In this document: piece by piece, positions 56,670-64,000 of the stretch | Numbering within the stretch: the stretch's first letter is position 1 | How the letters are laid out: each line of letters begins with the position of its first letter | NCBI GenBank assembly: GCA_017646665.1 | Contig: JAGCMB010000057.1 | Location: 1 to 64,000, forward strand | Origin: Bacteroidaceae bacterium | GTDB lineage: Bacteria > Bacteroidota > Bacteroidia > Bacteroidales > Bacteroidaceae | DNA: 64,000 bases | Direction of reading: 5' to 3' | The notes under the pieces: generated by a model | Told to the model about the DNA's origin: nothing | Database searches by the model: none | The model's input: only the letters and a program-made list of their open reading frames with translations | Program-made: the position numbers and the translations under genes

Positions 56670-58709
56670 TTACTTTATCTCGCTGCCGGGTTTTGCGTTG
56701 GGGGCAACTGTGAGCAAAGAGAGTTTGCCTTCGTTGTCCTCGGCACTCAAAATCATTCCTTCGCTGACAATGCCGCGCATTGTGCGAGGTGGCAGGTTGG
56801 CGATGAAACATACCTGCTTGCCGACAAGTTCCTCAGGGTTGAAGTGCTTGGCTACGCCTGACAGGATTGTGCGGGTTGCAAGGCCATCGTCAATCTTGAA
56901 CTGCAACAGTTTGTCGGCCTTTGGCACCTTTGTGCACTCGAGAACTGTACCTACACGCATATCGAGCTTCATAAAGTCGTCGAAAGTACATTCGGGGCGG
57001 ATTGGGTTTGCTTTGTAGTTCGCAGCCTCGTTCTCTTTCTTTATTCGCTCCAAACGGTCAAGCTGTGCCTGAATGGCATCGTCCTCTATTTTTTCAAAAA
57101 GCAGGCCGACCTCGCCAAGTTCGTGGCCTTCGCAGAGCAGTGTGGTGCTTCCGAGGCTTGTCCACTCGAAGTTTTCGATATTGAGCATTTCACGCAACTT
57201 CTTGCTGCTGAATGGCAGGAATGGCTCGAATACGATTGAGAGGTTGGCTACAAGCTGCAATGAGAGGTTGAGGATTGTTGCCACACGGTTCATATCTGTT
57301 TTTGCCAGTTTCCAAGGCTCTGTTTCTGCGAGGTAACGGTTACCTATGCGTGCAAGTTCCATTGCCTCTTTTTGTGCTTCGCGGAATTTGTACTGGTCGA
57401 GCAGGTTTTCCACTCGCTCCTTGACATTTACAAATTCATCGATGATTGCTTTGTCGTAATCGGTCAGTTCGCCGCAGGCAGGCACCTTGCCGTCGAAATA
57501 TTTCTTTGTGAGCACCAGTGCGCGGTTGACAAAATTACCATATACGGCTACAAGCTCGTTGTTATTGCGTGCCTGGAAATCCTTCCAAGTGAAATTATTG
57601 TCCTTTGTTTCCGGTGCGTTGGCTGTGAGTACATAGCGCAACACATCCTGTTTGCCGGGGAAGTCGACAAGATACTCGTTCAACCACACGGCCCAGTTGC
57701 GTGATGTTGAAATCTTGTCGTCCTCAAGGTTGAGGAATTCGTTGCTTGGCACGTTGTCGGGCAATACATAATCGCCGTGTGCCTTCAGCATGGATGGGAA
57801 TACAATGCAGTGGAATACGATGTTGTCCTTGCCGATGAAGTGCACGAGGCGTGTATCCTCGCTCTTCCACCACTGCTCCCAAGTGTCAGGCAGCAATTCC
57901 TTGGTGTTGCTGATGTAGCCGATTGGCGCGTCGAACCATACATAAAGCACTTTGCCCTCTGCGCCTTCAACAGGAACAGGGATACCCCAGTTGAGGTCGC
58001 GGGTTACTGCGCGTGGTTTCAGGCCTGTGTCGAGCCAGCTTTTGCATTGGCCATACACGTTGCTGCGCCACTCCTTGTGGTCGTTCAGAATCCACTGCTC
58101 AAGCCAAGGCTGGTAGGCGTCGAGTGGTAAATACCAGTGGCTTGTTTTGCGCTTTACGAGTTTGTTGCCCGAGTCGGCGTTGTATGGGTTTATGAGCTCG
58201 TCGGGTGAGAGTGTCGCACCACACTTTTCACACTGGTCACCGTATGCGTCGGCGGCGTGGCAACGTGGACACTCGCCGCGGATGTTGCGGTCGGTGAGGA
58301 ATTGCTGCTCGCCCTCGTCGTAATACTGCTCGCTCTCCATTTCAACGAACTTGCCATCGTCATATAGCTTACGGAAGAATTCCGATGCCAGTTCGCGGTG
58401 TGTTTGTGATGTTGTGCGTGAATATACATCGAATGAAATGCCGAAGCCTTCGAATGACTCCTTGATGATGTTGTGATAGCGGTCTACCACGTCTTGTGGT
58501 GTGATGCCTTCTTTCTTTGCGCGGATGGTAACGGGCACGCCGTGCTCATCGCTACCGCCGATGAAGAGTACGTCTTCGCCTTTGAGGCGCAGATAGCGGA
58601 CATAGATGTCGGCAGGAACATAAACTCCTGCAAGGTGTCCAATGTGAACAGGACCATTGGCATATGGAAGAGCCGATGTCACAAGTGTTCTTTTGAATTT
58701 CTTTTCCAT
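56670..58709 (-). CDS. metG: Methionyl-tRNA synthetase with C-terminal tRNA-binding domain
   Basis: The ATG at 58709 (679 residues, [14 protein letters not shown]) is preferred over the in-frame ATG at 58772, because a -7 promoter match lies at 58770-58777. The HIGH motif is HIGH in [14 protein letters not shown]. The zinc knuckle CPRC...CEKC lies at about 144-160. KMSKS is replaced by KISTS in [10 protein letters not shown], a variant seen in this MetRS subgroup. The C-terminal OB-fold (about 575-679, [15 protein letters not shown]) helps dimerisation and tRNA binding. It is the first gene of the long minus-strand run with the glycan genes. Confidence 0.96.
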   Translation of the reverse strand: MEKKFKRTLVTSALPYANGPVHIGHLAGVYVPADIYVRYLRLKGEDVLFIGGSDEHGVPVTIRAKKEGITPQDVVDRYHNIIKESFEGFGISFDVYSRTTSQTHRELASEFFRKLYDDGKFVEMESEQYYDEGEQQFLTDRNIRGECPRCHAADAYGDQCEKCGATLSPDELINPYNADSGNKLVKRKTSHWYLPLDAYQPWLEQWILNDHKEWRSNVYGQCKSWLDTGLKPRAVTRDLNWGIPVPVEGAEGKVLYVWFDAPIGYISNTKELLPDTWEQWWKSEDTRLVHFIGKDNIVFHCIVFPSMLKAHGDYVLPDNVPSNEFLNLEDDKISTSRNWAVWLNEYLVDFPGKQDVLRYVLTANAPETKDNNFTWKDFQARNNNELVAVYGNFVNRALVLTKKYFDGKVPACGELTDYDKAIIDEFVNVKERVENLLDQYKFREAQKEAMELARIGNRYLAETEPWKLAKTDMNRVATILNLSLQLVANLSIVFEPFLPFSSKKLREMLNIENFEWTSLGSTTLLCEGHELGEVGLLFEKIEDDAIQAQLDRLERIKKENEAANYKANPIRPECTFDDFMKLDMRVGTVLECTKVPKADKLLQFKIDDGLATRTILSGVAKHFNPEELVGKQVCFIANLPPRTMRGIVSEGMILSAEDNEGKLSLLTVAPNAKPGSEIK

Positions 58710-58769
58710 TTCTGTAGTATTTTGATTTTTGTTGTTGCTATGATTTTGACCGAAGTCTGTTACAAATGG

Positions 58770-58777
58770 CAAAAGTA
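58770..58777 (-). promoter_or_regulatory. Possible -7 element for metG
   Basis: CAAAAGTA reads TACTTTTG on the minus strand, an exact TAnnTTTG match 61 bases upstream of the chosen metG start. It supports the shorter reading frame. No -33 TTTG at standard spacing. Confidence 0.45.
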
Positions 58778-58851
58778 ACTATTTTATTTTAAATAGCGGG
58801 CATACGCGCGAGAAAGAAATGACCAAAAATGCGATAGCCGAGTATCTGTCC

Positions 58852-58882
58852 TTTGCCATTAATGATAAAAATATTACATTTG
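58852..58882 (+). promoter_or_regulatory. Promoter of the acyltransferase gene
   Basis: TTTG (58852-58855), 19 bases, then TACATTTG (58875-58882): a full consensus Bacteroidetes promoter, giving a leader of about 60 bases. Confidence 0.7.
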
Positions 58883-58951
58883 TCCGTTACTCAAAAAGTT
58901 GTTATAGGGCTTTTTGATGTTGTTTGGTCTTGAACACAATAAAACTATACT

Positions 58952-60118
58952 ATGCAAAAAACATCAATTTCATCGGTGAATTTTACTGACACCAAACCTC
59001 ATTATGAACTGCTTGACGGTCTGCGCGGAGTGGCTGCCATTCTGGTGCTTTTTTATCATGTTTTCGAGGGGCTTGCCTTTGCTGAAGCAACAAACGGGGC
59101 GGGGAGCGGCTTGATAACAACACTCAATCACGGACATATTGCAGTGGATTTCTTCTTTATCCTGTCTGGTTTTGTGATAAGTTATGCCTATGACGACCGT
59201 TGGGGGAAAATGAGCACTTGGCAATTTTTCAAACGTCGCTTAATCCGTCTGCATCCAATGCTTGTGATGGGCGCGTTTATAGGTCTGATTGCTTTTGCTG
59301 TTGTTGGATTCGAGAAGTGGGATGGCACATCGGCATCTGTAAGTTGGGTTATGGTTGCCGTGTTGTTGAGTATGTTCATGATACCCGCAGTTCCAGGTGT
59401 TCCATACGAAGTCCGTGGCAATGGCGAGATGTTCCCGCTGAATGGTCCCGGATGGTCGCTCTTTTTTGAGTATATCGGTAATATTCTTTATGCGCTTGTA
59501 ATTCGTCGTTTATCTGTAAAAATCCTTACAATTCTGGTGGTTGTGCTGGGGTGTCTGCATATATGGTTTTTTGTAGGGAATGTATCGGGGTATGATATGG
59601 TAGGCGTTGGCTGGACTGTTGACGAGGTGAACTTCTGGGGTGGTTTGGTGCGTATGCTCTTCCCCTTTACTATGGGTATGCTGCTTGCGCGTATATTCAA
59701 GCCCAGTAAGGTTAAGGGGGCTTTTTGGATATGCAGCATTGTTCTTGTTATGCTGTTTGCTGTGCCATATATCAAACCTGATTATAGCATAAGTCTTAAT
59801 AGTCTTTATGAGGTCGTTTGTATTGCCTTTTTATTCCCGTTGCTTGTGTGGTTGGGCGCGTGTGGGCGCGTGAGCGGTCGCGTCGGAAAGCTCAACCGTA
59901 TGCTTGGCGATTTGTCCTATCCGCTGTATATCGTTCACTACCCGATAATGTACATCTTCTATGCTTGGCTAATTGAGAAAAAAGTTTACACGCTGAATGA
60001 ATGCTTGGGGGTGGCTTTGATTGTTGTTGTTTCAAGTATTGTGCTTGCACTTATTTGTCTTAAACTGTATGATGAACCTGTAAGAAGGTGGCTTGCGCGA
60101 AAAATGCAAAAAAAGTAA
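58952..60118 (+). CDS. Acyltransferase family 3 (OafA/YrhL-like) membrane protein
   Basis: The 388-residue protein has about ten hydrophobic segments. It has the acyltransferase-3 N-terminal signature YELLDGLRGVAAILVLFYHVF (Arg and the catalytic-type His), followed by HGHIAVDFFFILSGFVISYAY and FFKRRLIRLHP. Members O-acetylate sugars of surface polysaccharides or peptidoglycan, taking acetyl groups from the cytoplasm. Its position next to the glycan cluster, on the other strand, makes glycan decoration plausible, but this is inference. It has its own consensus promoter. Confidence 0.9.
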   Translation: MQKTSISSVNFTDTKPHYELLDGLRGVAAILVLFYHVFEGLAFAEATNGAGSGLITTLNHGHIAVDFFFILSGFVISYAYDDRWGKMSTWQFFKRRLIRLHPMLVMGAFIGLIAFAVVGFEKWDGTSASVSWVMVAVLLSMFMIPAVPGVPYEVRGNGEMFPLNGPGWSLFFEYIGNILYALVIRRLSVKILTILVVVLGCLHIWFFVGNVSGYDMVGVGWTVDEVNFWGGLVRMLFPFTMGMLLARIFKPSKVKGAFWICSIVLVMLFAVPYIKPDYSISLNSLYEVVCIAFLFPLLVWLGACGRVSGRVGKLNRMLGDLSYPLYIVHYPIMYIFYAWLIEKKVYTLNECLGVALIVVVSSIVLALICLKLYDEPVRRWLARKMQKK

Positions 60119-60124
60119 TACGGG

Positions 60125-60153
60125 AAAGAGTGGTTTAAGGGCTGCTCTTTTTT
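60125..60153 (+). terminator. Weak terminator after the acyltransferase gene
   Basis: The short stem AAAGAG / CTCTTT with a 14-base loop runs into a T-rich tract, 6 bases past the stop codon. The stem is weak. Confidence 0.45.
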
Positions 60154-60195
60154 GTTATTTATAATTAAATTAACTTTTTTAAGTAAAAAATTAGT

Positions 60196-60203
60196 TATCT
60201 TCG
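60196..60203 (+). promoter_or_regulatory. Possible -7 element for dapB-lepB-wbqC
   Basis: TATCTTCG (TAnnTTTG with one change) lies 20 bases before the ATG at 60224, giving a very short leader. It lies inside the longer in-frame extension of dapB and so argues for the downstream start. Confidence 0.4.
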
Positions 60204-60223
60204 CGGAAATAAAAATGAGAAGT

Positions 60224-60979
60224 ATGAAAATAGCTCTTATAGGATATGGAAAAATGGGCAAAACCATTGAGAGGATTGCCCTTGAGAGAGGACACGAGAT
60301 TGTGTCTATAATAGATGTTCACAATCACGATGACATTAAAAGTGAGGCTTTTGCAAGTGCCGATGTTGCCATTGAATTTACTGCTCCGCACGTTGCTTAT
60401 GGCAATTGCGTTGAAGCTATGAACGCCGGTGTAAAGGTGGTGAGTGGCAGTACGGGTTGGTTTCAGCAGAATGAGGCCGATATGCGCGAAAAATGCGAAA
60501 AAGAGGGAAAGACACTCTTCTGGTCGAGCAATTTCAGCCTCGGCGTGGCAATCTTCTCGGCGGTAAACCGCTATCTTGCCCGTATAATGAGCAATTTCGA
60601 CAACTACAGGGTCAAGATTGAAGAGACCCATCACATTCACAAGCTCGATGCCCCTAGTGGAACTGCGATAACCCTTGCCGAGGGTATTTTAGAGAATATC
60701 GACCACAAGTTCAACTGGGTGATGGGTGATCTCACTAATCCCGACGGTACTGTGACTAAGGGTGCAATCCCTGGGCCCACCGATATTAAGATTGATGCAA
60801 TACGCCGTGACGAGGTCCCCGGAATTCATACAATTACCTATGGCTCGGACGAAGATACCATAACCATTACTCACGATGCTCACAACCGAAACGGCTTTGC
60901 GTTGGGTGCTGTGATTGCTGCTGAGTATACAGCCGGCCATAGCGGCTTGCTTGGTATGAAGGATTTGTTGGATTTCTAA
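60224..60979 (+). CDS. dapB: 4-hydroxy-tetrahydrodipicolinate reductase
   Basis: DapB reduces hydroxy-tetrahydrodipicolinate with NAD(P)H in the lysine and meso-diaminopimelate pathway. The ATG at 60224 (251 residues, MKIALIGYGKMGKTIE) puts the nucleotide-binding GxGxxG at the N-terminus; upstream in-frame starts at 60152 and 60215 add a non-homologous tail. Other signatures are SGSTGW, WSSNFSLGV and the active-site EETHHIHKLDAPSGTA. It is shorter than E. coli DapB (273), as usual in Bacteroidetes. lepB follows after 12 bases, then wbqC. Confidence 0.95.
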   Translation: MKIALIGYGKMGKTIERIALERGHEIVSIIDVHNHDDIKSEAFASADVAIEFTAPHVAYGNCVEAMNAGVKVVSGSTGWFQQNEADMREKCEKEGKTLFWSSNFSLGVAIFSAVNRYLARIMSNFDNYRVKIEETHHIHKLDAPSGTAITLAEGILENIDHKFNWVMGDLTNPDGTVTKGAIPGPTDIKIDAIRRDEVPGIHTITYGSDEDTITITHDAHNRNGFALGAVIAAEYTAGHSGLLGMKDLLDF

Positions 60980-60991
60980 AGATTGTTGCCT

Positions 60992-62551
60992 ATGGATTTG
61001 GAATTTCGTTTTTTAGGCAGGAGAGTGAAGACTACCCGCAATGCGCTTGTTAAGATGTGTGTGTATCTTGCGCTTTATATTGCTTTTCTTGTATGGGTGA
61101 GAAGTTGGATGGGTGTGCTTGTAATACCATTCATAATTGATGTTTACACTACACGCTTCATCCCTTGGAAATGGTGGAAAAAGTGGGAGAATAAGACTGC
61201 ACGCAATATCATGAGCTGGGTCGATTCGATAGTCTTTGCTCTGGTAGCGGTCTATTTTGTCCATATCTATTTTTTCCAGAACTATGTCATCCCTACATCT
61301 TCGCTCGAAAAGACTTTGCTTGTCGGTGATTACCTTTTTGTGAGCAAATTCAATTATGGTCCCCGTAAGCCTCAGACCCCGTTGAGCATGCCTCTTACAC
61401 AACACACAATGCCAGTTGTTGGTGGAAAGAGCTATATTGATGCGCTTCAATGGGATTATGAACGTGTGCCGGGAATTGAAGGTATTGAACGTGGCGATAT
61501 TGTCGTTTTCAATTATCCTGCCGGCGATGTCGCAACAACCAATCCTGCGCTTATAGATTTTCACGGAACGTGTTACAGTGAAGGTTTTAAAGTGTTGAGC
61601 CGCTCTTTGGGAGAGAGTGTCTTCAATGTCTTTGATATGCCGGCAAAAGAGGCACGTCCATTGTACGAGAAGATTTACAAAGCCGGATACGATTATATAG
61701 AATCAAATCCTCAAATTTATGGTGAAATCGTTCACCGTCCGGTTGACCGTCGCGAGAATTATGTGAAGCGTTGTGTCGGTTTGCCGGGCGAACAGCTCGA
61801 GATAAAGAACAAATCGGTATTTATCAATGGCGAGGAGATTTCACAGCAGAATAATGTGCAGTACAAATACAACGTAGTGCTGACACGTATGCTTACCGAG
61901 GAACAACGTCGCAAGTGGAATATCAGCAAGGAGGATTTGATGGCCTTGGCAAATGTCTATCCACAGTCATTGACGGATAATGTATGTTCGGAATATGGCT
62001 TGTCTGTCGGTTTGCTTGATACTTTACGTAGTGCGAACAGAGCACTCTGGATTGGAGAAATTCCTTTGACTGTTGAGGCTTATAATGGAATCAAGGCCGA
62101 TAAACGTTTGTGTAAAAGTATAAAGATTTCGGAACAGAATTCAACATTCGGTATCTATCCGCTCAACGGAAACCAAGGATGGAGCGTCGATAATTATGGA
62201 CCGGTGTGGATACCGAAACGTGGCGAGAGTGTGAAGTTGACTCTTGACAACATCTCCATATACGAGCGTCCTATAGTGGCGTACGAGGGAAATACTCTTG
62301 AGGTGAAGGATGGAAAGATTTTTATCAATGGCGTAGAGAGTGACAGTTATACCTTTGGAATGGATTACTATTGGATGATGGGTGACAATCGTCATAACAG
62401 TGCCGATTCGCGCTGTTGGGGTTTTGTACCCGAGGATCATATTGTTGGAAAGGCTCTTTTTGTGTGGCTGTCGCTTGACAAGGATTGCGGTTGGTTTGAT
62501 GGCAAAATCCGTTGGAACCGTATGTTCCGCAGTGTAAGTTCCTTCGATTGA
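60992..62551 (+). CDS. lepB: Signal peptidase I (large Bacteroidetes type)
   Basis: This 519-residue inner-membrane protease cleaves signal peptides of exported proteins. I use the ATG at 60992 rather than the TTG at 60983. Hydrophobic segments near 20-50 and 78-95 precede the catalytic domain. The serine is expected at Ser104 in PTSSLEKTLL, with Leu replacing the usual Met, and the lysine at Lys259 in ENYVKRCVGLPGE. The C-terminal box is MMGDNRHNSADSRCWGFVPE. About 155 residues separate the Ser and Lys boxes, and a further insertion lies at about 290-430. Such enlargements are typical of this phylum. Second gene of dapB-lepB-wbqC. Confidence 0.94.
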   Translation: MDLEFRFLGRRVKTTRNALVKMCVYLALYIAFLVWVRSWMGVLVIPFIIDVYTTRFIPWKWWKKWENKTARNIMSWVDSIVFALVAVYFVHIYFFQNYVIPTSSLEKTLLVGDYLFVSKFNYGPRKPQTPLSMPLTQHTMPVVGGKSYIDALQWDYERVPGIEGIERGDIVVFNYPAGDVATTNPALIDFHGTCYSEGFKVLSRSLGESVFNVFDMPAKEARPLYEKIYKAGYDYIESNPQIYGEIVHRPVDRRENYVKRCVGLPGEQLEIKNKSVFINGEEISQQNNVQYKYNVVLTRMLTEEQRRKWNISKEDLMALANVYPQSLTDNVCSEYGLSVGLLDTLRSANRALWIGEIPLTVEAYNGIKADKRLCKSIKISEQNSTFGIYPLNGNQGWSVDNYGPVWIPKRGESVKLTLDNISIYERPIVAYEGNTLEVKDGKIFINGVESDSYTFGMDYYWMMGDNRHNSADSRCWGFVPEDHIVGKALFVWLSLDKDCGWFDGKIRWNRMFRSVSSFD

Positions 62552-62559
62552 TTTTTGTA

Positions 62560-63180
62560 ATGGAAATTCTGACTCACGCCCTTTACCTTGCCCCCGTGCC
62601 TCTCTATGCGCGGTTATATGCTGCCAGTGCACTTGTTGTGGATGATGTTTCGCCTTTCGTGAAGCAGACATACCGTAACCGTGCCGTAATAGCAACCGAG
62701 AATGGTACTTTGCCGTTGACAATTCCGGTTGTGCACGATGGGGGGAAGATGGCAATGCGTGATGTGCGCATCAGCGAACACGGAAATTGGCGTCATCAGC
62801 ACTGGAATGCAATTGTGAGTGCTTATCGCAAGAGTCCGTTCTTTGAATATTATGCCGATGATTTTGCCCATTTCTATGAGGAGCGCGATGGTTTCCTTAT
62901 GGATTTCAACCTTCGTTTGCATAGTGTCGTGAGTGAACTTTTAGGGCTCCAAAGAGAGGTGAGGTTTCTTTCTGAAAATCGTGCTGATGCCGCTGGTGTT
63001 GTCGATTTGCGTCGCATTGCCGAGCCAAAAGCTTTGGAAACAATCGACGATGTGGCATTGCAGCCCTACTATCAGGTTTTTGCAGGTCGCAATGGGTTTA
63101 TCCCCTCCTTGAGTGTTGTCGACCTGCTGTTCAATACAGGCCCGGAGGGGTTGTTGGTGTTGCGTGATAGCGCACGTTGA
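62560..63180 (+). CDS. WbqC-like family protein
   Basis: The 206-residue protein starts at the ATG at 62560, 9 bases after lepB; the longer frame would overlap lepB. It shows the WbqC pattern: an N-terminal YLAPVPLYARLYAA, then FVKQTYRNRAVIATENGTLPLTIPV (the YRNR...G...L-x-IPV block), WRHQHWNAIVSAYRKSPFFEYY, and a late GFIPSLSVVDLLFNTGPEG. Members are often near glycan or lep genes and are proposed to act in sugar or lipid modification; the activity is unproven. It is the last gene of the dapB-lepB-wbqC unit. Confidence 0.9.
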   Translation: MEILTHALYLAPVPLYARLYAASALVVDDVSPFVKQTYRNRAVIATENGTLPLTIPVVHDGGKMAMRDVRISEHGNWRHQHWNAIVSAYRKSPFFEYYADDFAHFYEERDGFLMDFNLRLHSVVSELLGLQREVRFLSENRADAAGVVDLRRIAEPKALETIDDVALQPYYQVFAGRNGFIPSLSVVDLLFNTGPEGLLVLRDSAR

Positions 63181-63216
63181 GCTTTTGGGCGGATATTGTG
63201 CGCTGTATAAAGGGAA

Positions 63217-63264
63217 AAGGCGTGTTAAAAAAACATTCAACTTATTTTGAACTCCACACGCCTT
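63217..63264 (+). other. Hairpin upstream of metF
   Basis: AAGGCGTGT pairs with ACACGCCTT (9 bases), and the 30-base loop holds a further TTCAA / TTGAA stem. It could end the dapB-lepB-wbqC transcript, but no T tract follows, and it overlaps the metF promoter. It might instead be an operator-like element. Confidence 0.4.
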
Positions 63265-63276
63265 GAATTATCTTTG
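63246..63276 (+). promoter_or_regulatory. Promoter of metF
   Basis: TTTG (63246-63249), 19 bases, then TATCTTTG (63269-63276), an exact consensus. The leader would be about 40 bases; no SAM riboswitch fits in it. Confidence 0.7.
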
Positions 63277-63322
63277 TGTTTTTGATAATATGCCTTGTCA
63301 AAGGCTTTTATAAGTGAAAAGT

Positions 63323-64000
63323 ATGCGAGTAATCGATTATATAAATTCGTCTTCAGATACTGCCTTCTCGTTTGAGGTGCTTCCGCCATTGAAAGGTGTC
63401 GGCACCGGAAAACTTTTTGGGAATATTGACCGCTTGATGGAATTCAATCCTGGTTACATCAATATAACCACCCATCATAGCGAGCCTGTGTATCAGAGTC
63501 TTGGAGATGGTACATACAGGCTTGGCTCAATACGCCGTCGTCCGGGAACAGTTGCTGTTGCTGCGGCAATTCATCATCGTTATGGCGTTCCTGTTGTTCC
63601 TCATATCCTATGCAACGGTTATACGCTTGAGGATACTGAATATGCGCTTATTGACCTGCAATTATCCGGTATTACAGATATTCTGGTGCTGCAGGGCGAC
63701 AAGTGTAAGGGCGATGCAAATACACTCCCGGCAAAGCGTGGCAATAAATATGCCATAGACCTGTTGCGTCAGGTAAATCGTTTCAACGAGGGCTTTTTCG
63801 TTGACGGGACACCTATAAAAGAGCCTGGAATTCCATTCTCGTATGGTGTTGCCTGTTATCCTGAGAAGCACGAAGAGGCTCCAAATATGGATAGTGACCT
63901 TGCTGTTCTTAAACAAAAAGCCGATGAGGGTGCAGCGTATGCTGTGACTCAGATGTTTTTTGACAACAACAAGTATTTCACTTTTGTAGAACGCGCAAGA
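63323..64000 (+). CDS. metF: Methylenetetrahydrofolate reductase, 5' part
   Basis: The frame is open from the ATG at 63323 to the window edge (226 codons, no stop), so the gene is truncated by the window, not by mutation. MetF reduces 5,10-methylene-tetrahydrofolate to 5-methyl-tetrahydrofolate with FAD for methionine synthesis. The TIM-barrel start is typical: AFSFEVLPPLKG (catalytic-type Glu), YINITTHHS, VVPHILCNGY, DILVLQGDK, FSYGVACYPEKHEEAPN and GAAYAVTQMFFDN. The family usually has about 290-320 residues, so the last quarter is missing. It has its own consensus promoter. Confidence 0.95.
   Translation, partial: MRVIDYINSSSDTAFSFEVLPPLKGVGTGKLFGNIDRLMEFNPGYINITTHHSEPVYQSLGDGTYRLGSIRRRPGTVAVAAAIHHRYGVPVVPHILCNGYTLEDTEYALIDLQLSGITDILVLQGDKCKGDANTLPAKRGNKYAIDLLRQVNRFNEGFFVDGTPIKEPGIPFSYGVACYPEKHEEAPNMDSDLAVLKQKADEGAAYAVTQMFFDNNKYFTFVERAR

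Noticed and set aside
61013..61564. Minus-strand frame (183 codons) opposite lepB
   Set aside because: Lies wholly within the conserved catalytic N-terminal half of lepB; no independent evidence.
1..64000. CRISPR arrays, prophage, intact insertion sequences, rRNA genes
   Set aside because: No regularly spaced repeats, transposase or integrase frames, phage genes or rRNA-like stretches were seen. The only mobile-element hint is the 50-base inverted repeat at 32601-32650.

Overview
The window is a dense stretch of bacterial chromosome from the phylum Bacteroidetes, almost certainly order Bacteroidales. The evidence is the gene families (a PorZ-type secretion protein with a C-terminal sorting domain, a frdC-frdA-frdB set of the Bacteroides type, a PepSY-like secreted protein, a 519-residue signal peptidase I, a single large LptF/LptG permease). 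The promoters agree: many genes are preceded by the Bacteroidetes -7 element TAnnTTTG, several with a TTTG element 19-20 bases upstream. Genes seldom have Shine-Dalgarno sequences. There is no prophage, intact insertion sequence or CRISPR array. The genus cannot be fixed from sequence alone.

Layout. 0-7.5 kb: a small secreted helical protein, then the minus-strand unit leuS-yitT-rdgB-porZ. 7.7-12 kb: mutS and katA on the plus strand. 12-17 kb: ychF-lgt, an acyltransferase remnant and polA. 17-25.6 kb: a polyprenyl diphosphate synthase, dtd-mazG-deoC, mnmG-apt-uvrC and a membrane metallophosphoesterase. 25.6-26.2 kb: the only gene-free stretch over 300 bases, very AT-rich with clustered DnaA-box-like sequences. 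26.2-31.1 kb: an LptF/G permease-ribBA-aminotransferase unit and a START-like protein. 31.3-34 kb: tRNA-Met, an unknown outer-membrane protein and an MFS symporter. 34.3-37.8 kb: fumarate reductase frdCAB. 37.8-43.8 kb: a PepSY-like protein, a PAP2 phosphatase, rnr and a two-component system. 43.8-48 kb: nrdD-nrdG, a small basic membrane peptide and fabK. 48-58.7 kb: metG, a polysaccharide flippase, two GT4-like transferases, a YfhO protein, a GT2 transferase and pepP, all on the minus strand. 58.9-64 kb: an acyltransferase, dapB-lepB-wbqC and the start of metF.

The most notable signal is a probable chromosome replication origin. The intergenic region at 25587-26228 carries one-mismatch DnaA boxes, several in 10-11 base helical phase, and a perfect TTATCCACA lies in the adjacent gene. 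A perfect 28-base palindrome centred on a parS-like core (TGTTCCACGTGGAACA) lies 3.2 kb away beside mnmG, a gene often found near oriC. Sampled strand composition appears to change from C-rich to G-rich on the plus strand across this area, as expected at an origin. Physiologically the genes suit an anaerobe with some oxygen tolerance: fumarate reductase and anaerobic ribonucleotide reductase together with catalase. Convergent gene pairs are repeatedly separated by strong, often perfect, bidirectional terminator hairpins.
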